Shown piece by piece: positions 1 to 7,881 of a stretch of 15,876 nt of DNA (position 1 is the first letter of the stretch; every line of letters starts with the position of its first letter). This DNA is from Actinomycetes bacterium (GTDB lineage Bacteria > Actinomycetota > Acidimicrobiia > Acidimicrobiales > Bog-793): contig JAKAOD010000014.1 in assembly GCA_021823365.1 (NCBI GenBank), positions 1 to 15,876 on the forward strand, given 5' to 3'. The notes beneath the pieces are model-generated. The model did not search any database, was not told the DNA's origin, and saw nothing but the letters and a program-made list of their open reading frames with translations. A program made the translations under genes and the position numbers.

Positions 1-456
1 CGCGAAGCTCCGGAAGCCGTGCCCGCAGCGCTTGATCTTCTTCACGAGCAGGTTCATTGCCTCGGTCGGCCCGTTCGAGGCGCCGCTCGCATGGTGGGCA
101 AGGATCTCGGTCCGCCGACGCGCGAGCGTGTGGCCGAGCGAGATGATCTCGCCGACCTCGTTCGCGCGACAGCCCGCGATCACGCGATCGAGGAGGGCTG
201 CAGCCTCTATCGGATCGTCGGTCAGGTAGACGTCGCGGACGTGTTTCTTCGCGAGCCAGGCACCGAGCACCTCGTCGTGCGGGTCGCCGAGGCGGGGCCC
301 GAGCACCATCCGGTCCTGGTCGCGACGGTTCATGCTCCGCGCCCGTGAGAGCACACGTCGGATCCGGTAGCGCGGGTCGTCCTTTCGGCCCCGGTGGCCG
401 AGCGTCTCGTTCTTTTCCCGGCGTCGGACCTGGTCGAGACAGCGGTTCGCCGCGTG
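1..456 (-). pseudogene. ISL3-like transposase remnant, C-terminal half, cut by window edge
   Basis: Reading the minus strand from 456 to 1 gives an uninterrupted frame of about 152 codons with landmarks of ISL3-family DDE transposases: NETLGHRGRKDDPRYRIRR near 405-350, then HHASGASNGPTEAMNLLVKK and IKRCGHGFRSF near the left edge. The Glu of the GPTEAMN motif is probably the third catalytic acid (family knowledge). The gene would end a short way beyond base 1. The frame stays open upstream to at least 540, but the residues there no longer resemble the family. Where one expects a DPFHVV-type segment before AANRCLDQV, only a shortened DNA stretch is left. I therefore read it as 5'-truncated, lacking the N-terminal zinc-binding/HTH part and the first catalytic acids, and unable to transpose. 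The family call is sound; the exact break point is an estimate. Confidence 0.8.
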
Positions 457-519
457 GGATCGGACCGGGGCGCCATGCCGCTGTTCCCAGCGGTCGGTCT
501 TCCCGGCCCGTCCCCCGAA

Positions 520-547
520 CCGGTTATGTGGAATTCGACATGACGGG
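520..547. repeat. Imperfect 28-bp palindrome next to the IS remnant
   Basis: The core at 526-541 (ATGTGGAATTCGACAT) is its own reverse complement except for one mismatched pair. Extending to 520-547 gives 11 of 14 matching pairs. It lies about 65 bp from the break in the transposase remnant. It could be the end of a mobile element, a recombinase core site or a protein-binding site. The sequence alone does not decide between these. Confidence 0.5.
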
Positions 548-556
548 ATCTGTGCG

Positions 557-583
557 GGGGGCCGCCCGTGAGGGCGGTCCTTA
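557..583 (-). terminator. Candidate terminator hairpin downstream of the MFS gene
   Basis: On the minus strand GGACCGCCC, a TCAC loop and GGGCGGCCC form a stem of nine positions with one mismatch, about 95 bp after the MFS stop codon. No U-tract follows, so it is a GC-rich hairpin rather than a textbook intrinsic terminator. It separates the MFS gene from the transposase remnant, which reads in the same direction. Confidence 0.35.
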
Positions 584-676
584 CCGCGAACGGCCTCAGT
601 CCCTCGCCGCGCCTGCTCTCCCTGGTCACAACCACGTTCTGGGCTCGTTGCGTGCCTACCAACTCAGTAAGTCCGG

Positions 677-2422
677 TCAGGAGGCGCGCCTCGCCGGCAG
701 GCCGTCGAGCACCTCCTTCTGCGCCCGGGACTCCTCGTCCTCGTGGATGTACTTCTGCCCCCGCAGCGCCGACGCCACCGCTGCGATCACGCTCATCACG
801 GAGGCGAAGACGAGGATGAGCGTCAGCGCGTGCTTGAAGGACGGCCCGATGAGCGTGGGGAAGAACGAGCGGCCGGTGATGAGGGTCGCCTGGCCCGCCG
901 CGAGGTGGCTGAGCACCGCCGGCCCGAGCAGGCTCTTCAGCGGGTTGTAGCCGAGGAAGGCGGCGAAGAGGTAGCCGAGCGGCGGCGCCTTGGCGAGGCC
1001 CGCGGCGACGTGCGCCGGCACGCCGTGGGCGACAAGGCCCGCGAGCATGGCGTGGGGGACCGAGGAGTTGAGCCCGAAGACGAGGATGGTGAAGAACAGC
1101 CCCATCGAGAGAGGCATGCCCGCATTCGCGAAGGTGACCCGCATGCCTGAGGCCGCCCCCCGGTGCCGGGCCGGGACGGAGTTCATGATCGAGGACGTGT
1201 TCGGCGAGGCGAACAGCCCATTGCCCACCCCGAGAAGGAGCATCACGACGGCAAAGGGCCAGTAGGAGAAGTCGGCGGGGAAGGCCAGGATCGCCGCGAA
1301 CATCACGGCGGAGAGAAGCATGCCAGCGGTCGCGAACGGCCGCGCTCCGTGACGGTCGGACAGGATCCCGGAGAACGGCCCCATGAGGACAAAGCCGAGC
1401 ATGAACGGGATCATGTAGACGCCGGCCCACAGCGGGGTGACGGTGAAGTCGTAACCGTGCTCGGGCAGCCAGATCCCCTGGAACCAGATCATCAGCATGA
1501 ACTGGAACCCGCCCCTGCCGACTGCACCGAGAAACTGTGCGGCGTTGCCGGCGGTGAATGCGCGGATGCGGAAGAGCGAGAGCCGGAACATCGGCTCGGC
1601 GACCTTTGACTCGATGAGGACGAAGACTGCAAGGAGCGCCAGGCCGCCGAAGATCATCTCGAGCACGAACGGGTTGCCCCACCCGGTGAGGGAGTGCCCG
1701 TAGGGCTCGAGGGCGTAGGTGATTCCCGTGAGCACCATCGCGAGCCCGCCGGCGAAGCTGAGGTTGCCGAGCCAGTCGATCCTCGCCTTGATGCGGACGC
1801 CGATCTCCTTCAGCTTGAGGTAGGCCCAGACCGTCCCGAACGCGCCGATCGGCACGTTGACGAGGAACACCCACCGCCAGCCGACCTGGGACAGCAGGCC
1901 CCCGGCGAGGATCCCGAGGAACGAGCCCACGATGCCGGCGATCATGTTCGTCCCGAGCGCGAGGCCGAGCTGCCGGGCGGGGAAGGCGTCGGTGATGATC
2001 GCCGCCGAATTGGCCATCAGCAGCGCGCCGCCAACTGCTTGGACCATCCGCAGGACGATGAGCTCGATCGCGCCCGTCGAGCCCTGGCTCCAGACGAGGG
2101 AGAGGAGGATCGCAGCGGCGGTGAACCAGGCGAAGCCGAGGTTGTACATCCTCACCCGGCCGAAGATGTCGCCGATGCGGCCGACCGTCACGACGACGGC
2201 CGCCATCACGAGCATGTAGCCCATGAGGATCCACAAGAGATAGGGGAAGTTCGCCGACTCGAGCGGGTCCAGGTGGATGCCGCGGAAGATCACGGGGAGC
2301 GCGATCATGAGGCTCGTCGAGTTGATCGTGGCGAGCAGCACGCCGATCGTAGTGTTCGACAGGACGACCCACTTGTAGCGCGGGCCGACGTCCTCCGAGC
2401 GTGTCGGTGTCGTCGAGCGCAC
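677..2422 (-). CDS. DHA2-type MFS multidrug exporter (14-TM)
   Basis: The 581-residue protein is a drug/H+ antiporter of the major facilitator superfamily in the inner membrane. Its length and many hydrophobic segments fit the 14-helix DHA2 (EmrB/QacA-like) group. Motif A (GRIGDIFGRVR) is at residues 81-91, the motif B-type Arg lies in LRMVQAVGG near 125, and a motif C-like stretch with GSFLG followed by WRWVFLVNVPIG covers 166-193. The start is GTG at 2422, preceded by a strong Shine-Dalgarno (AAGGGGAGG). A TetR-type operator palindrome (2437-2451) lies 15 bp upstream, so it was presumably repressor-controlled. The same-strand TetR gene behind the operator is broken, so expression may now be constitutive (inference). 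The substrate cannot be told from sequence. The gene appears intact, unlike its neighbours on both sides. Confidence 0.93.
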   Translation of the reverse strand: MRSTTPTRSEDVGPRYKWVVLSNTTIGVLLATINSTSLMIALPVIFRGIHLDPLESANFPYLLWILMGYMLVMAAVVVTVGRIGDIFGRVRMYNLGFAWFTAAAILLSLVWSQGSTGAIELIVLRMVQAVGGALLMANSAAIITDAFPARQLGLALGTNMIAGIVGSFLGILAGGLLSQVGWRWVFLVNVPIGAFGTVWAYLKLKEIGVRIKARIDWLGNLSFAGGLAMVLTGITYALEPYGHSLTGWGNPFVLEMIFGGLALLAVFVLIESKVAEPMFRLSLFRIRAFTAGNAAQFLGAVGRGGFQFMLMIWFQGIWLPEHGYDFTVTPLWAGVYMIPFMLGFVLMGPFSGILSDRHGARPFATAGMLLSAVMFAAILAFPADFSYWPFAVVMLLLGVGNGLFASPNTSSIMNSVPARHRGAASGMRVTFANAGMPLSMGLFFTILVFGLNSSVPHAMLAGLVAHGVPAHVAAGLAKAPPLGYLFAAFLGYNPLKSLLGPAVLSHLAAGQATLITGRSFFPTLIGPSFKHALTLILVFASVMSVIAAVASALRGQKYIHEDEESRAQKEVLDGLPARRAS

Positions 2423-2436
2423 GGCACCCTCCCCTT

Positions 2437-2451
2437 CTTAGCAGTGCTAAG
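2437..2451. promoter_or_regulatory. TetR-type operator palindrome upstream of the MFS gene
   Basis: CTTAGCAGTGCTAAG is a perfect inverted repeat with 7-bp arms around one central base. It lies between the MFS Shine-Dalgarno and the TetR remnant. Size, symmetry and position are typical of operators bound by TetR-family repressors that control adjacent MFS pumps. I could not place a convincing -35/-10 pair. Binding is inferred. Confidence 0.7.
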
Positions 2452-2490
2452 GGTAAGGGGCGCCCGCTGGAACCAGTAGGGCCGGAGGTC

Positions 2491-2872
2491 CTAACTCCGC
2501 CGCGCCGCGCCACGCCGGGGTGGCGCGACGCCGAGCCGTTGGCGCGCGGCGAGCCGCCGGAGCGCTGCGCCCGCCCGCCGCGGCGCGCGTGGGTCTCGAG
2601 GCCGCGAAGCAGCAGGTCGAGGCCCCATTCGAAGCGCTCGTCGGCGCTTCCGGCGGTCAGCTCGCCGGCGAGGGCGACGATGCTCGGGTGCTGGGCCGCC
2701 GGGAGCGGGCGCAGCCAGCTGCTCAGCATCCCGGCGAAGCCCTCCACGGGTAGCTCGCCGGCGGAGCGGGCCATCAACTCCTCCTCGTGCGCGCTCGCTC
2801 CGAGGTAGGCGCCGAAGATGTCGCCGGACCAGGCGATGATCCTCGGTCCTGAGCCAGGGAAACGGCGGTATG
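2491..2872 (-). pseudogene. TetR-family repressor remnant, C-terminal ligand domain only
   Basis: On the minus strand, about 85 codons from 2840 to 2586 read as a TetR C-terminal domain: IIAWSGDIFGAYLG, then HPSIVALAGELTAGS and DERFEWGLDLLLRGLE, the last a hallmark ending of actinobacterial TetR_C repressors paired with MFS pumps. The N-terminal helix-turn-helix, about 100 residues, is absent: upstream in this direction the DNA is already the front end of an ABC ATPase gene on the other strand. The frame also lacks a stop and runs on into the MFS coding region, whereas a neighbouring frame stops at 2491, so a frameshift near the end is likely. It sits in the same direction as the MFS gene, behind its operator, which suggests it was the pump's own repressor. 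It cannot bind DNA as it stands. Confidence 0.72.
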
Positions 2873-2930
2873 ACGGACGACTTGCCAGTGCCGCCGTCAC
2901 GGTCGCCGGAGCCGCTGCGGGCTCTCCTGC

Positions 2931-2962
2931 CGCCCACGATCCCAAGCGCCCACGATCCCAAG
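2931..2962. repeat. 16-bp tandem direct repeat (two copies)
   Basis: CGCCCACGATCCCAAG occurs twice head to tail at 2931-2946 and 2947-2962 with no mismatch. It lies exactly where the beheaded TetR gene meets the start of the truncated ABC ATPase, 9 bp before the latter's ATG. It may be a scar of the rearrangement, such as slipped-strand or end-joining duplication (inference). Confidence 0.85.
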
Positions 2963-2971
2963 AAGGAAGTG

Positions 2972-3394
2972 ATGGCCCCGATCATCGAGGCGCATGGCCT
3001 GGCCAAGCGCTCCGGGAAGACGACGGCCCTCGACGGCCTCGATCTCGTGGCGAGATCCGGACGGGTCGTCGTACTGCTTGGCCCGGACGGCGCCGGCAAG
3101 ACGACGTTCGTCCGAGCCGTCGCGACGCTGCTCCGCCCCGACGGCGGCTCGCTGCGGGTCGCCGGCATTGACGCGCTGCGCCATCCTCGCCGCGTGCGAC
3201 GTGCCATCGGCCTCGCAGGGCAGTCCGCAGCGGTCGAGGAGGCCGTGTCCGGGAGGGAGAACCTCGAGAGTGCCCGCTCGACACCGCACCTCGCGGAGGT
3301 GCTGCGACTCGCCGACGCGGCAGGGCTCCTCCGTGACCCGGAGCTCGCAACATCGGGGATGCGTGACGTCCTCGTGGCCGCCGGCGTCGGGTGA
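2972..3394 (+). pseudogene. Truncated DrrA-like ABC transporter ATPase
   Basis: The 140-residue frame begins like a daunorubicin/DrrA-type ABC ATPase: IIEAHGLAKR, TALDGLDL, Walker A GPDGAGKTTF at about residues 40-49, and the Q-loop region (IGLAGQSAAVEE). It keeps the following SGRENLE motif. After that the family pattern ends. The expected signature (SGGMRRR), Walker B, D-loop and switch His are all missing, and an unrelated tail of about 40 residues runs to a TGA. Full-length relatives are 300 residues or more, so this cannot be a working ATPase, though it could still bind ATP weakly. The ATG at 2972 was chosen over an upstream in-frame ATG (2870) because AAGGA lies 4 nt before it and homology starts immediately. 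No permease partner is present. Confidence 0.75.
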
Positions 3395-3403
3395 GCCGTA
3401 GGC

Positions 3404-3420
3404 GCCGCGCGAGGCGCGGC
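3404..3420. terminator. Hairpin between converging frames
   Basis: GCCGCGC, a GAG loop and GCGCGGC form a perfect 7-bp stem, 9 bp after the ABC remnant stop and 6 bp before the stop of the minus-strand gene. Its position suits a bidirectional terminator, but there is no long T-run on either side. Confidence 0.35.
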
Positions 3421-3426
3421 ACGGTT

Positions 3427-3909
3427 TCAGAGAGATCGGCCGAAGAACCGCTTCTGGTCGTCCCTGCTGAGCATGCCGAGGGTGTCGCGGATCGTGTGCA
3501 GCTCGTAGGAGGTCCGGTTGCCGGCCTGGCGTGTCCACTGCTCGTGCGGCGCCGCGAGCGCCACGACGTCGTCGCCGGCATAGAAGCGCACGACGAGCGC
3601 CGGCACTGCCCGCCCCGCGCCGACGCCGGGGTCGCCCCGGCTCCCGAAGAGGTTGCCGAGACGGTAGTCCCAGGTGACGGCGGTGAGCATGAGCTCCTCG
3701 CGGTACAGGCTCCGGCTGGCGTCCGCCCCGAAGCCCGACGTGTCGCGGAGGGCGACGCTTCCGGGGTCGCGCTCGCCTGCCTCGGCGAGGATGGCGCATG
3801 CCTCGGGAAAGCCTGAGTTGGCGAGATTCTCCCGCGAGAAGGCGTCCGACCACCACAGGTCGATGCGCGAGACGCGCAGGTCCTCGACGTCGGCGAGGCG
3901 TCGCAGCAC
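3427..3909 (-). CDS. Hypothetical protein, 160 residues
   Basis: I do not recognise this protein. It has a balanced, soluble-looking composition, with no signal peptide or membrane helix, and includes the blocks IDLWWSDAFSRENLANSGF, EELMLTAVTWDYRLGNLFGS, ALVVRFYAGDDVVALAAPHE and HTIRDTLGMLSRDDQKRFFG. These argue for a real gene rather than an antisense shadow. The assigned start is GTG at 3909, with GAGGA about 9 nt upstream. An in-frame TGA (3957-3955) limits any extension to 15 codons. It is divergent from the SixA-like gene with a 135-bp gap that should hold both promoters, and converges on the ABC remnant. Given the rearranged DNA next door, it might be the tail of a longer protein that lost its N-terminus. 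Confidence 0.6.
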   Translation of the reverse strand: MLRRLADVEDLRVSRIDLWWSDAFSRENLANSGFPEACAILAEAGERDPGSVALRDTSGFGADASRSLYREELMLTAVTWDYRLGNLFGSRGDPGVGAGRAVPALVVRFYAGDDVVALAAPHEQWTRQAGNRTSYELHTIRDTLGMLSRDDQKRFFGRSL

Positions 3910-4044
3910 CCGTCCATCCTCGCGCGGTCCCGACTGCCCGCCGGGGAAGGGTTGTCAGCTGCAGCCGGCCGGCAGTGGCCGTTCGAACGCCCGGCGTGAT
4001 ACCGGCGCTCGGGCGCACATCGGCTGCGCGCGAAGCCCGAGAAT

Positions 4045-4545
4045 GTGACGGTGCGCTCGCTGATCATGCTCCGGCACGCCAAGTCCGACTGGCGTGCCGT
4101 CGCCGCCGACGACGCCGAGCGGCCGCTGTCGAGGAGGGGACGGCGCGCCGCCAAGGCGATGGGACAGCTCCTCGCCCGTTCGCGGGAGCTTCCCGATCGG
4201 GCGCTGACGTCGCCGGCGTTGCGCGCCGCGTCGACGCTCCGGCTGGCGATGGAGGCCGGTGGTTGGAGCTGCCCGGTCGAGACCTGTCCCGAGCTGTACG
4301 CCGGACCGGACGAGGTCCTCGACCTGCTCCGGCGCGAGCGGGACGATACTGGCGTGCTGCTCGTCGTCGGTCACGAGCCGACCTTGTCGAGCCTGGCGGG
4401 CGCGCTCGTCGGCGGTGCCCGCCTACGGCTGCCGACGGCTGCGATGCTGCGGATCGACTTCGACGAGGACCACTGGGAGGCGCTCGCGCCCGGGGCAGGG
4501 CAGGTCATGTGGCTCGTCGTCCCGAGCTTGCTCGCCGGCGGCTGA
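4045..4545 (+). CDS. SixA-like histidine phosphatase
   Basis: The 166-residue protein belongs to the histidine phosphatase (RHG) superfamily, SixA branch: cytosolic single-domain enzymes that remove phosphate from phosphohistidine or small phosphoesters. The catalytic motif LRHAKSDW gives Arg10 and His11 (RHA in place of RHG, normal for SixA). A second Arg lies in LTSPALRAASTL (Arg59), and the second His is in VVGHEPTLSSL (His109). These are the expected four-residue pocket, so the enzyme should be active. The start is GTG at 4045, with GAG just upstream; a second in-frame GTG at 4051 is an alternative. It stands alone, divergent from the hypothetical gene and converging on the sigma factor gene with only 13 bp between stops. 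The physiological substrate is unknown. Confidence 0.88.
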   Translation: MTVRSLIMLRHAKSDWRAVAADDAERPLSRRGRRAAKAMGQLLARSRELPDRALTSPALRAASTLRLAMEAGGWSCPVETCPELYAGPDEVLDLLRRERDDTGVLLVVGHEPTLSSLAGALVGGARLRLPTAAMLRIDFDEDHWEALAPGAGQVMWLVVPSLLAGG

Positions 4546-4558
4546 GCGGCGGCGCCCG

Positions 4559-5626
<1,068 letters not shown>

Positions 5627-5681
5627 TTAACGGTGCAGAAGCTCGCCAATGCCACGCGACCAGCAAGAATGTGACTTTCGA

Positions 5682-5699
5682 CCCTGCGGCGCAACAGGG
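5682..5699. promoter_or_regulatory. Weak inverted repeat between sigma and TetR genes
   Basis: CCCTG, eight bases, then CAGGG form an inverted repeat in the 93-bp divergent gap, 20 bp before the TetR start. Such positions often carry an autoregulatory operator, but the arms are only 5 bp and could be chance in GC-rich DNA. Confidence 0.2.
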
Positions 5700-5719
5700 G
5701 GCACCGGCGAGGCACCGCC

Positions 5720-6547
5720 ATGGCCGCGTACCGTTCCGCTTGCACGGCTACTACCCTCAGTGTCGTGGCCTCTGCGAACGGTGGTGCGCGCCCGTCTCTG
5801 GCACGCCAGCGCGCTCGCGCCCGGGGCGGGCAGACCGATATCAAGCCGGTCTCGATCGACGGCCGGCGGGCGCGAGGAGAGCGCACGCGCCTCGAGGTCG
5901 TCGAGGCGCTGCTCGAGCTCGTCGCCGAGGGAAACCTGCTGCCGACGGCACAGACGGTCGCCGAGCGCGCCGGTGTGGCGCTCAGGACCGTCTACCACCA
6001 CTTCGAGGACGTGGAGGATCTCAGGCGCACCGCGCTCGACCTCGAGCTGGCGCGCAACGAGCGCGTCCTCGAGCCGGTCGACCCGGCGGCGGACCTGGAC
6101 GAGCGGTTGCGCGCCGTCTGCCGCCGCACGAGGTGGCGCAACGAGGAGCTGACGCCAATCCGCAGGGCCGCGCTCGCCGACGAGACCCGCTCCGGCGTCC
6201 CTGCGGAGGAGCTGGACCGCGAGCGCGACCTGCGGCGCCGGTTCCTCGGGGAGTCGTTCGCGACCGAGCTCTCCGGGCCCGACGGTGAGTCGCGGACGAC
6301 GCTCGACGCGCTCGACGCCGTCACGTCGTGGGAGTGGTGGGACTACCTCCGCGGCCGCCTCGGGCGCTCGGCCGCGTCGGCGGAGCGCGTGCTCGCGCTC
6401 ACCCTGCGTGAGATCCTCGAGGGGCACGGCGAGGCGGGCGGGGCCGGACGATCGAACGGGGCCGGACGATCGAACCGGCGCGCGCTGCCGGCGGCACGTG
6501 CGCAGTCGAGCGGGCGCGCCGGCGCGACCCGCCAGACGAGGCGCTAG
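5720..6547 (+). CDS. TetR/AcrR-family transcriptional regulator
   Basis: The 275-residue protein has an N-terminal TetR helix-turn-helix at residues 52-100: a first helix from GERTRLEVVEALLELVAEG, then TAQTVAERAGVALRTVYHHFEDVEDL, matching the family's recognition-helix pattern. The C-terminal part is helical with WEWWDYLRGRLG near 210 and no recognisable ligand class. The last 40 residues are a basic, low-complexity tail containing a duplicated GAGRSN from an 18-bp tandem repeat. The ATG at 5720 has GAGG 7 nt upstream. The first ~45 residues are non-conserved, so a later start such as GTG at 5765 is possible. It is divergent from the sigma factor gene and converges on the L,D-transpeptidase with 22 bp between stops. 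Its target is unknown; the shared intergenic region suggests itself or the sigma gene. Confidence 0.88.
   Translation: MAAYRSACTATTLSVVASANGGARPSLARQRARARGGQTDIKPVSIDGRRARGERTRLEVVEALLELVAEGNLLPTAQTVAERAGVALRTVYHHFEDVEDLRRTALDLELARNERVLEPVDPAADLDERLRAVCRRTRWRNEELTPIRRAALADETRSGVPAEELDRERDLRRRFLGESFATELSGPDGESRTTLDALDAVTSWEWWDYLRGRLGRSAASAERVLALTLREILEGHGEAGGAGRSNGAGRSNRRALPAARAQSSGRAGATRQTRR
6439..6474. repeat. 18-bp tandem repeat inside the TetR gene
   Basis: CGGGGCCGGACGATCGAA is repeated exactly twice in tandem. Being a multiple of three, it duplicates six residues (GAGRSN) in the basic tail of the regulator without shifting the frame. Confidence 0.9.
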
Positions 6548-6569
6548 CCCTGGTCGGGACGGACGGCGG

Positions 6570-7841
6570 TCATCCCGCCACGGTGACGAGCGTTCCGTAG
6601 GTGAGGTAGGGCCAGACCTTCTCGGCCGCGGCCCATGGCAGCTCCACGCAGCCGAGGCTCTGGGGCCAGCCGTACGAGGCTCGTGCGATGTAGTGGACCG
6701 CGTCGCCGCCGTTGAAGTAGGCGACCCAGGCGACCGGGTCGGCGTAGGGGACCCCGTCGGGGTTGACGCCCCTCATCACCTGGGTGGCGAGCCGCTCGTA
6801 GACCGGGAAGGTCCCGTCGGCGGTCGGGGCGGCGGTGATCCCGGTGTTCGCCGGCGTCTCGAGGAGGACCCGACCGTCGTTCCAGACCGTCAGCGTCTCG
6901 GGGCTGGACTTCTCGACGAGCGCGTAGCTGTAGCCGTTCGGATTGCCCCTTGTCCCCGGCGCGGCGACGGCGCGGAGCAGCGCCGCCCAGGTCTGCGGGT
7001 CGAGCGCCCCGGTCATCGGGAGCGCCGCGACGCTCTGGAAGGCCATCAGCGCACCGGTCGCGACCGGGCTCGGTCGGCCCGGGGCCCACTGGGCACGAAG
7101 CGGCGCGGGAGCCGGCCAGTCGAAGGCCCAGCGACCGCGCAGCGGCAGGAAGACCTCCCGCTCGCGTGCGAAGCGGCCGAGCGGCGCGGTCCCGTCCGGG
7201 TGGAAGCGGGCCGGGAGGTAGCCGAGCGTCGCGAGCATCTGCTCGGCGCCGAGCAGCGTGCCGGTCCCGACGGTGTAGGACCAGCCGAAGCGCCGTCGCA
7301 GAGGTTGCCCGCCGCGGTCGTGGGGCCCGGACGGTCCTGCGAGCACCGACACGGTCACCCTCGTGCCCGGGAGAAAGGCGCCGCGGGGACGGAATACGAG
7401 CTCGTTGCGGAGCACGTACCAGCGCCCGGGAACCTCCGGCGTCACCCGCGGCGGCGTGCGCATGGGCCCGAGGCTGTGCGAGAGACGCACGACGATGGCA
7501 GCCGCGCCGTCAACTGAGGCGTCGCCCGCCGCCGGCAGCTCGCCGACGACCTCGAACGGGCTCGGGGCGTGCGCCCTGGCCCGCGCGCCGACCGACCCCG
7601 TCGCGCGTGCCCATGTCCTGCTCCGCGCGGTTGGCGGCCCGAGGGACTTGGCCGGGAGCAGGCCACCAGCGCGCGTCGACAGCTGGAGCGCGCCCACGAC
7701 CGCCCCCGCCGTGACGAGGGCCCCCAACGTCCAGCGCGCGGACGCCCGCCGAGCACCGATCACGGGCTTGACGCCCCCCGAACGCCACCACGACGGGCGG
7801 AGTGACGAGCGCCGCTTGCCACGCCGCTTGAGCCCCTGCAA
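6570..7841 (-). CDS. Membrane-anchored L,D-transpeptidase (YkuD) with peptidoglycan-binding domain
   Basis: The 423-residue protein should cross-link peptidoglycan outside the membrane. A basic N-terminus and one hydrophobic segment (about residues 37-54) form a signal anchor. An Ig-like region follows (about 95-195, with ELVFRPRGAFLPGTRVTVSV), then a peptidoglycan-binding-like stretch ending ALMAFQSVAALPMTGALDPQTW, and a C-terminal YkuD domain. The catalytic core is His383, then 14 residues, then Cys398 in PQSLGCVELP; the usual SHGC is SLGC here. The protein ends 25 residues after the Cys. The longest frame starts with TTG at 7841, without a visible ribosome site and only 40 bp from the divergent SulP start. 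GTG at 7763 keeps all domains and leaves room for promoters, so it may be the true start. Confidence 0.87.
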   Translation of the reverse strand: MQGLKRRGKRRSSLRPSWWRSGGVKPVIGARRASARWTLGALVTAGAVVGALQLSTRAGGLLPAKSLGPPTARSRTWARATGSVGARARAHAPSPFEVVGELPAAGDASVDGAAAIVVRLSHSLGPMRTPPRVTPEVPGRWYVLRNELVFRPRGAFLPGTRVTVSVLAGPSGPHDRGGQPLRRRFGWSYTVGTGTLLGAEQMLATLGYLPARFHPDGTAPLGRFAREREVFLPLRGRWAFDWPAPAPLRAQWAPGRPSPVATGALMAFQSVAALPMTGALDPQTWAALLRAVAAPGTRGNPNGYSYALVEKSSPETLTVWNDGRVLLETPANTGITAAPTADGTFPVYERLATQVMRGVNPDGVPYADPVAWVAYFNGGDAVHYIARASYGWPQSLGCVELPWAAAEKVWPYLTYGTLVTVAG

Positions 7842-7881
7842 TCTGGCACGTCAGGTGGTACGGACGCGCGAAGGGCTACGG

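Noticed and set aside
1694..2479. 261-codon plus-strand frame opposite the MFS gene
   Set aside because: Very rich in Asp, Glu, Arg and His with no motif; it is the complement of hydrophobic MFS codons.
330..2945. 871-codon open frame on the minus strand
   Set aside because: Only its first part (about 2840-2586) resembles a protein, the TetR C-terminal domain. The rest is an Arg/Pro-rich alternate-frame shadow of the MFS gene.
2897..4154. Long minus-strand frames across the ABC remnant and the 3910-4044 gap
   Set aside because: Low-complexity Arg/Ala/Pro sequence with no motifs, overlapping better-supported genes in other frames.
7363..7881. N-terminal extension of the SulP frame by 173 codons
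   Set aside because: It lies antisense to the L,D-transpeptidase, has no family resemblance, and the ATG at 7882 has a good ribosome site and begins the SulP pattern.
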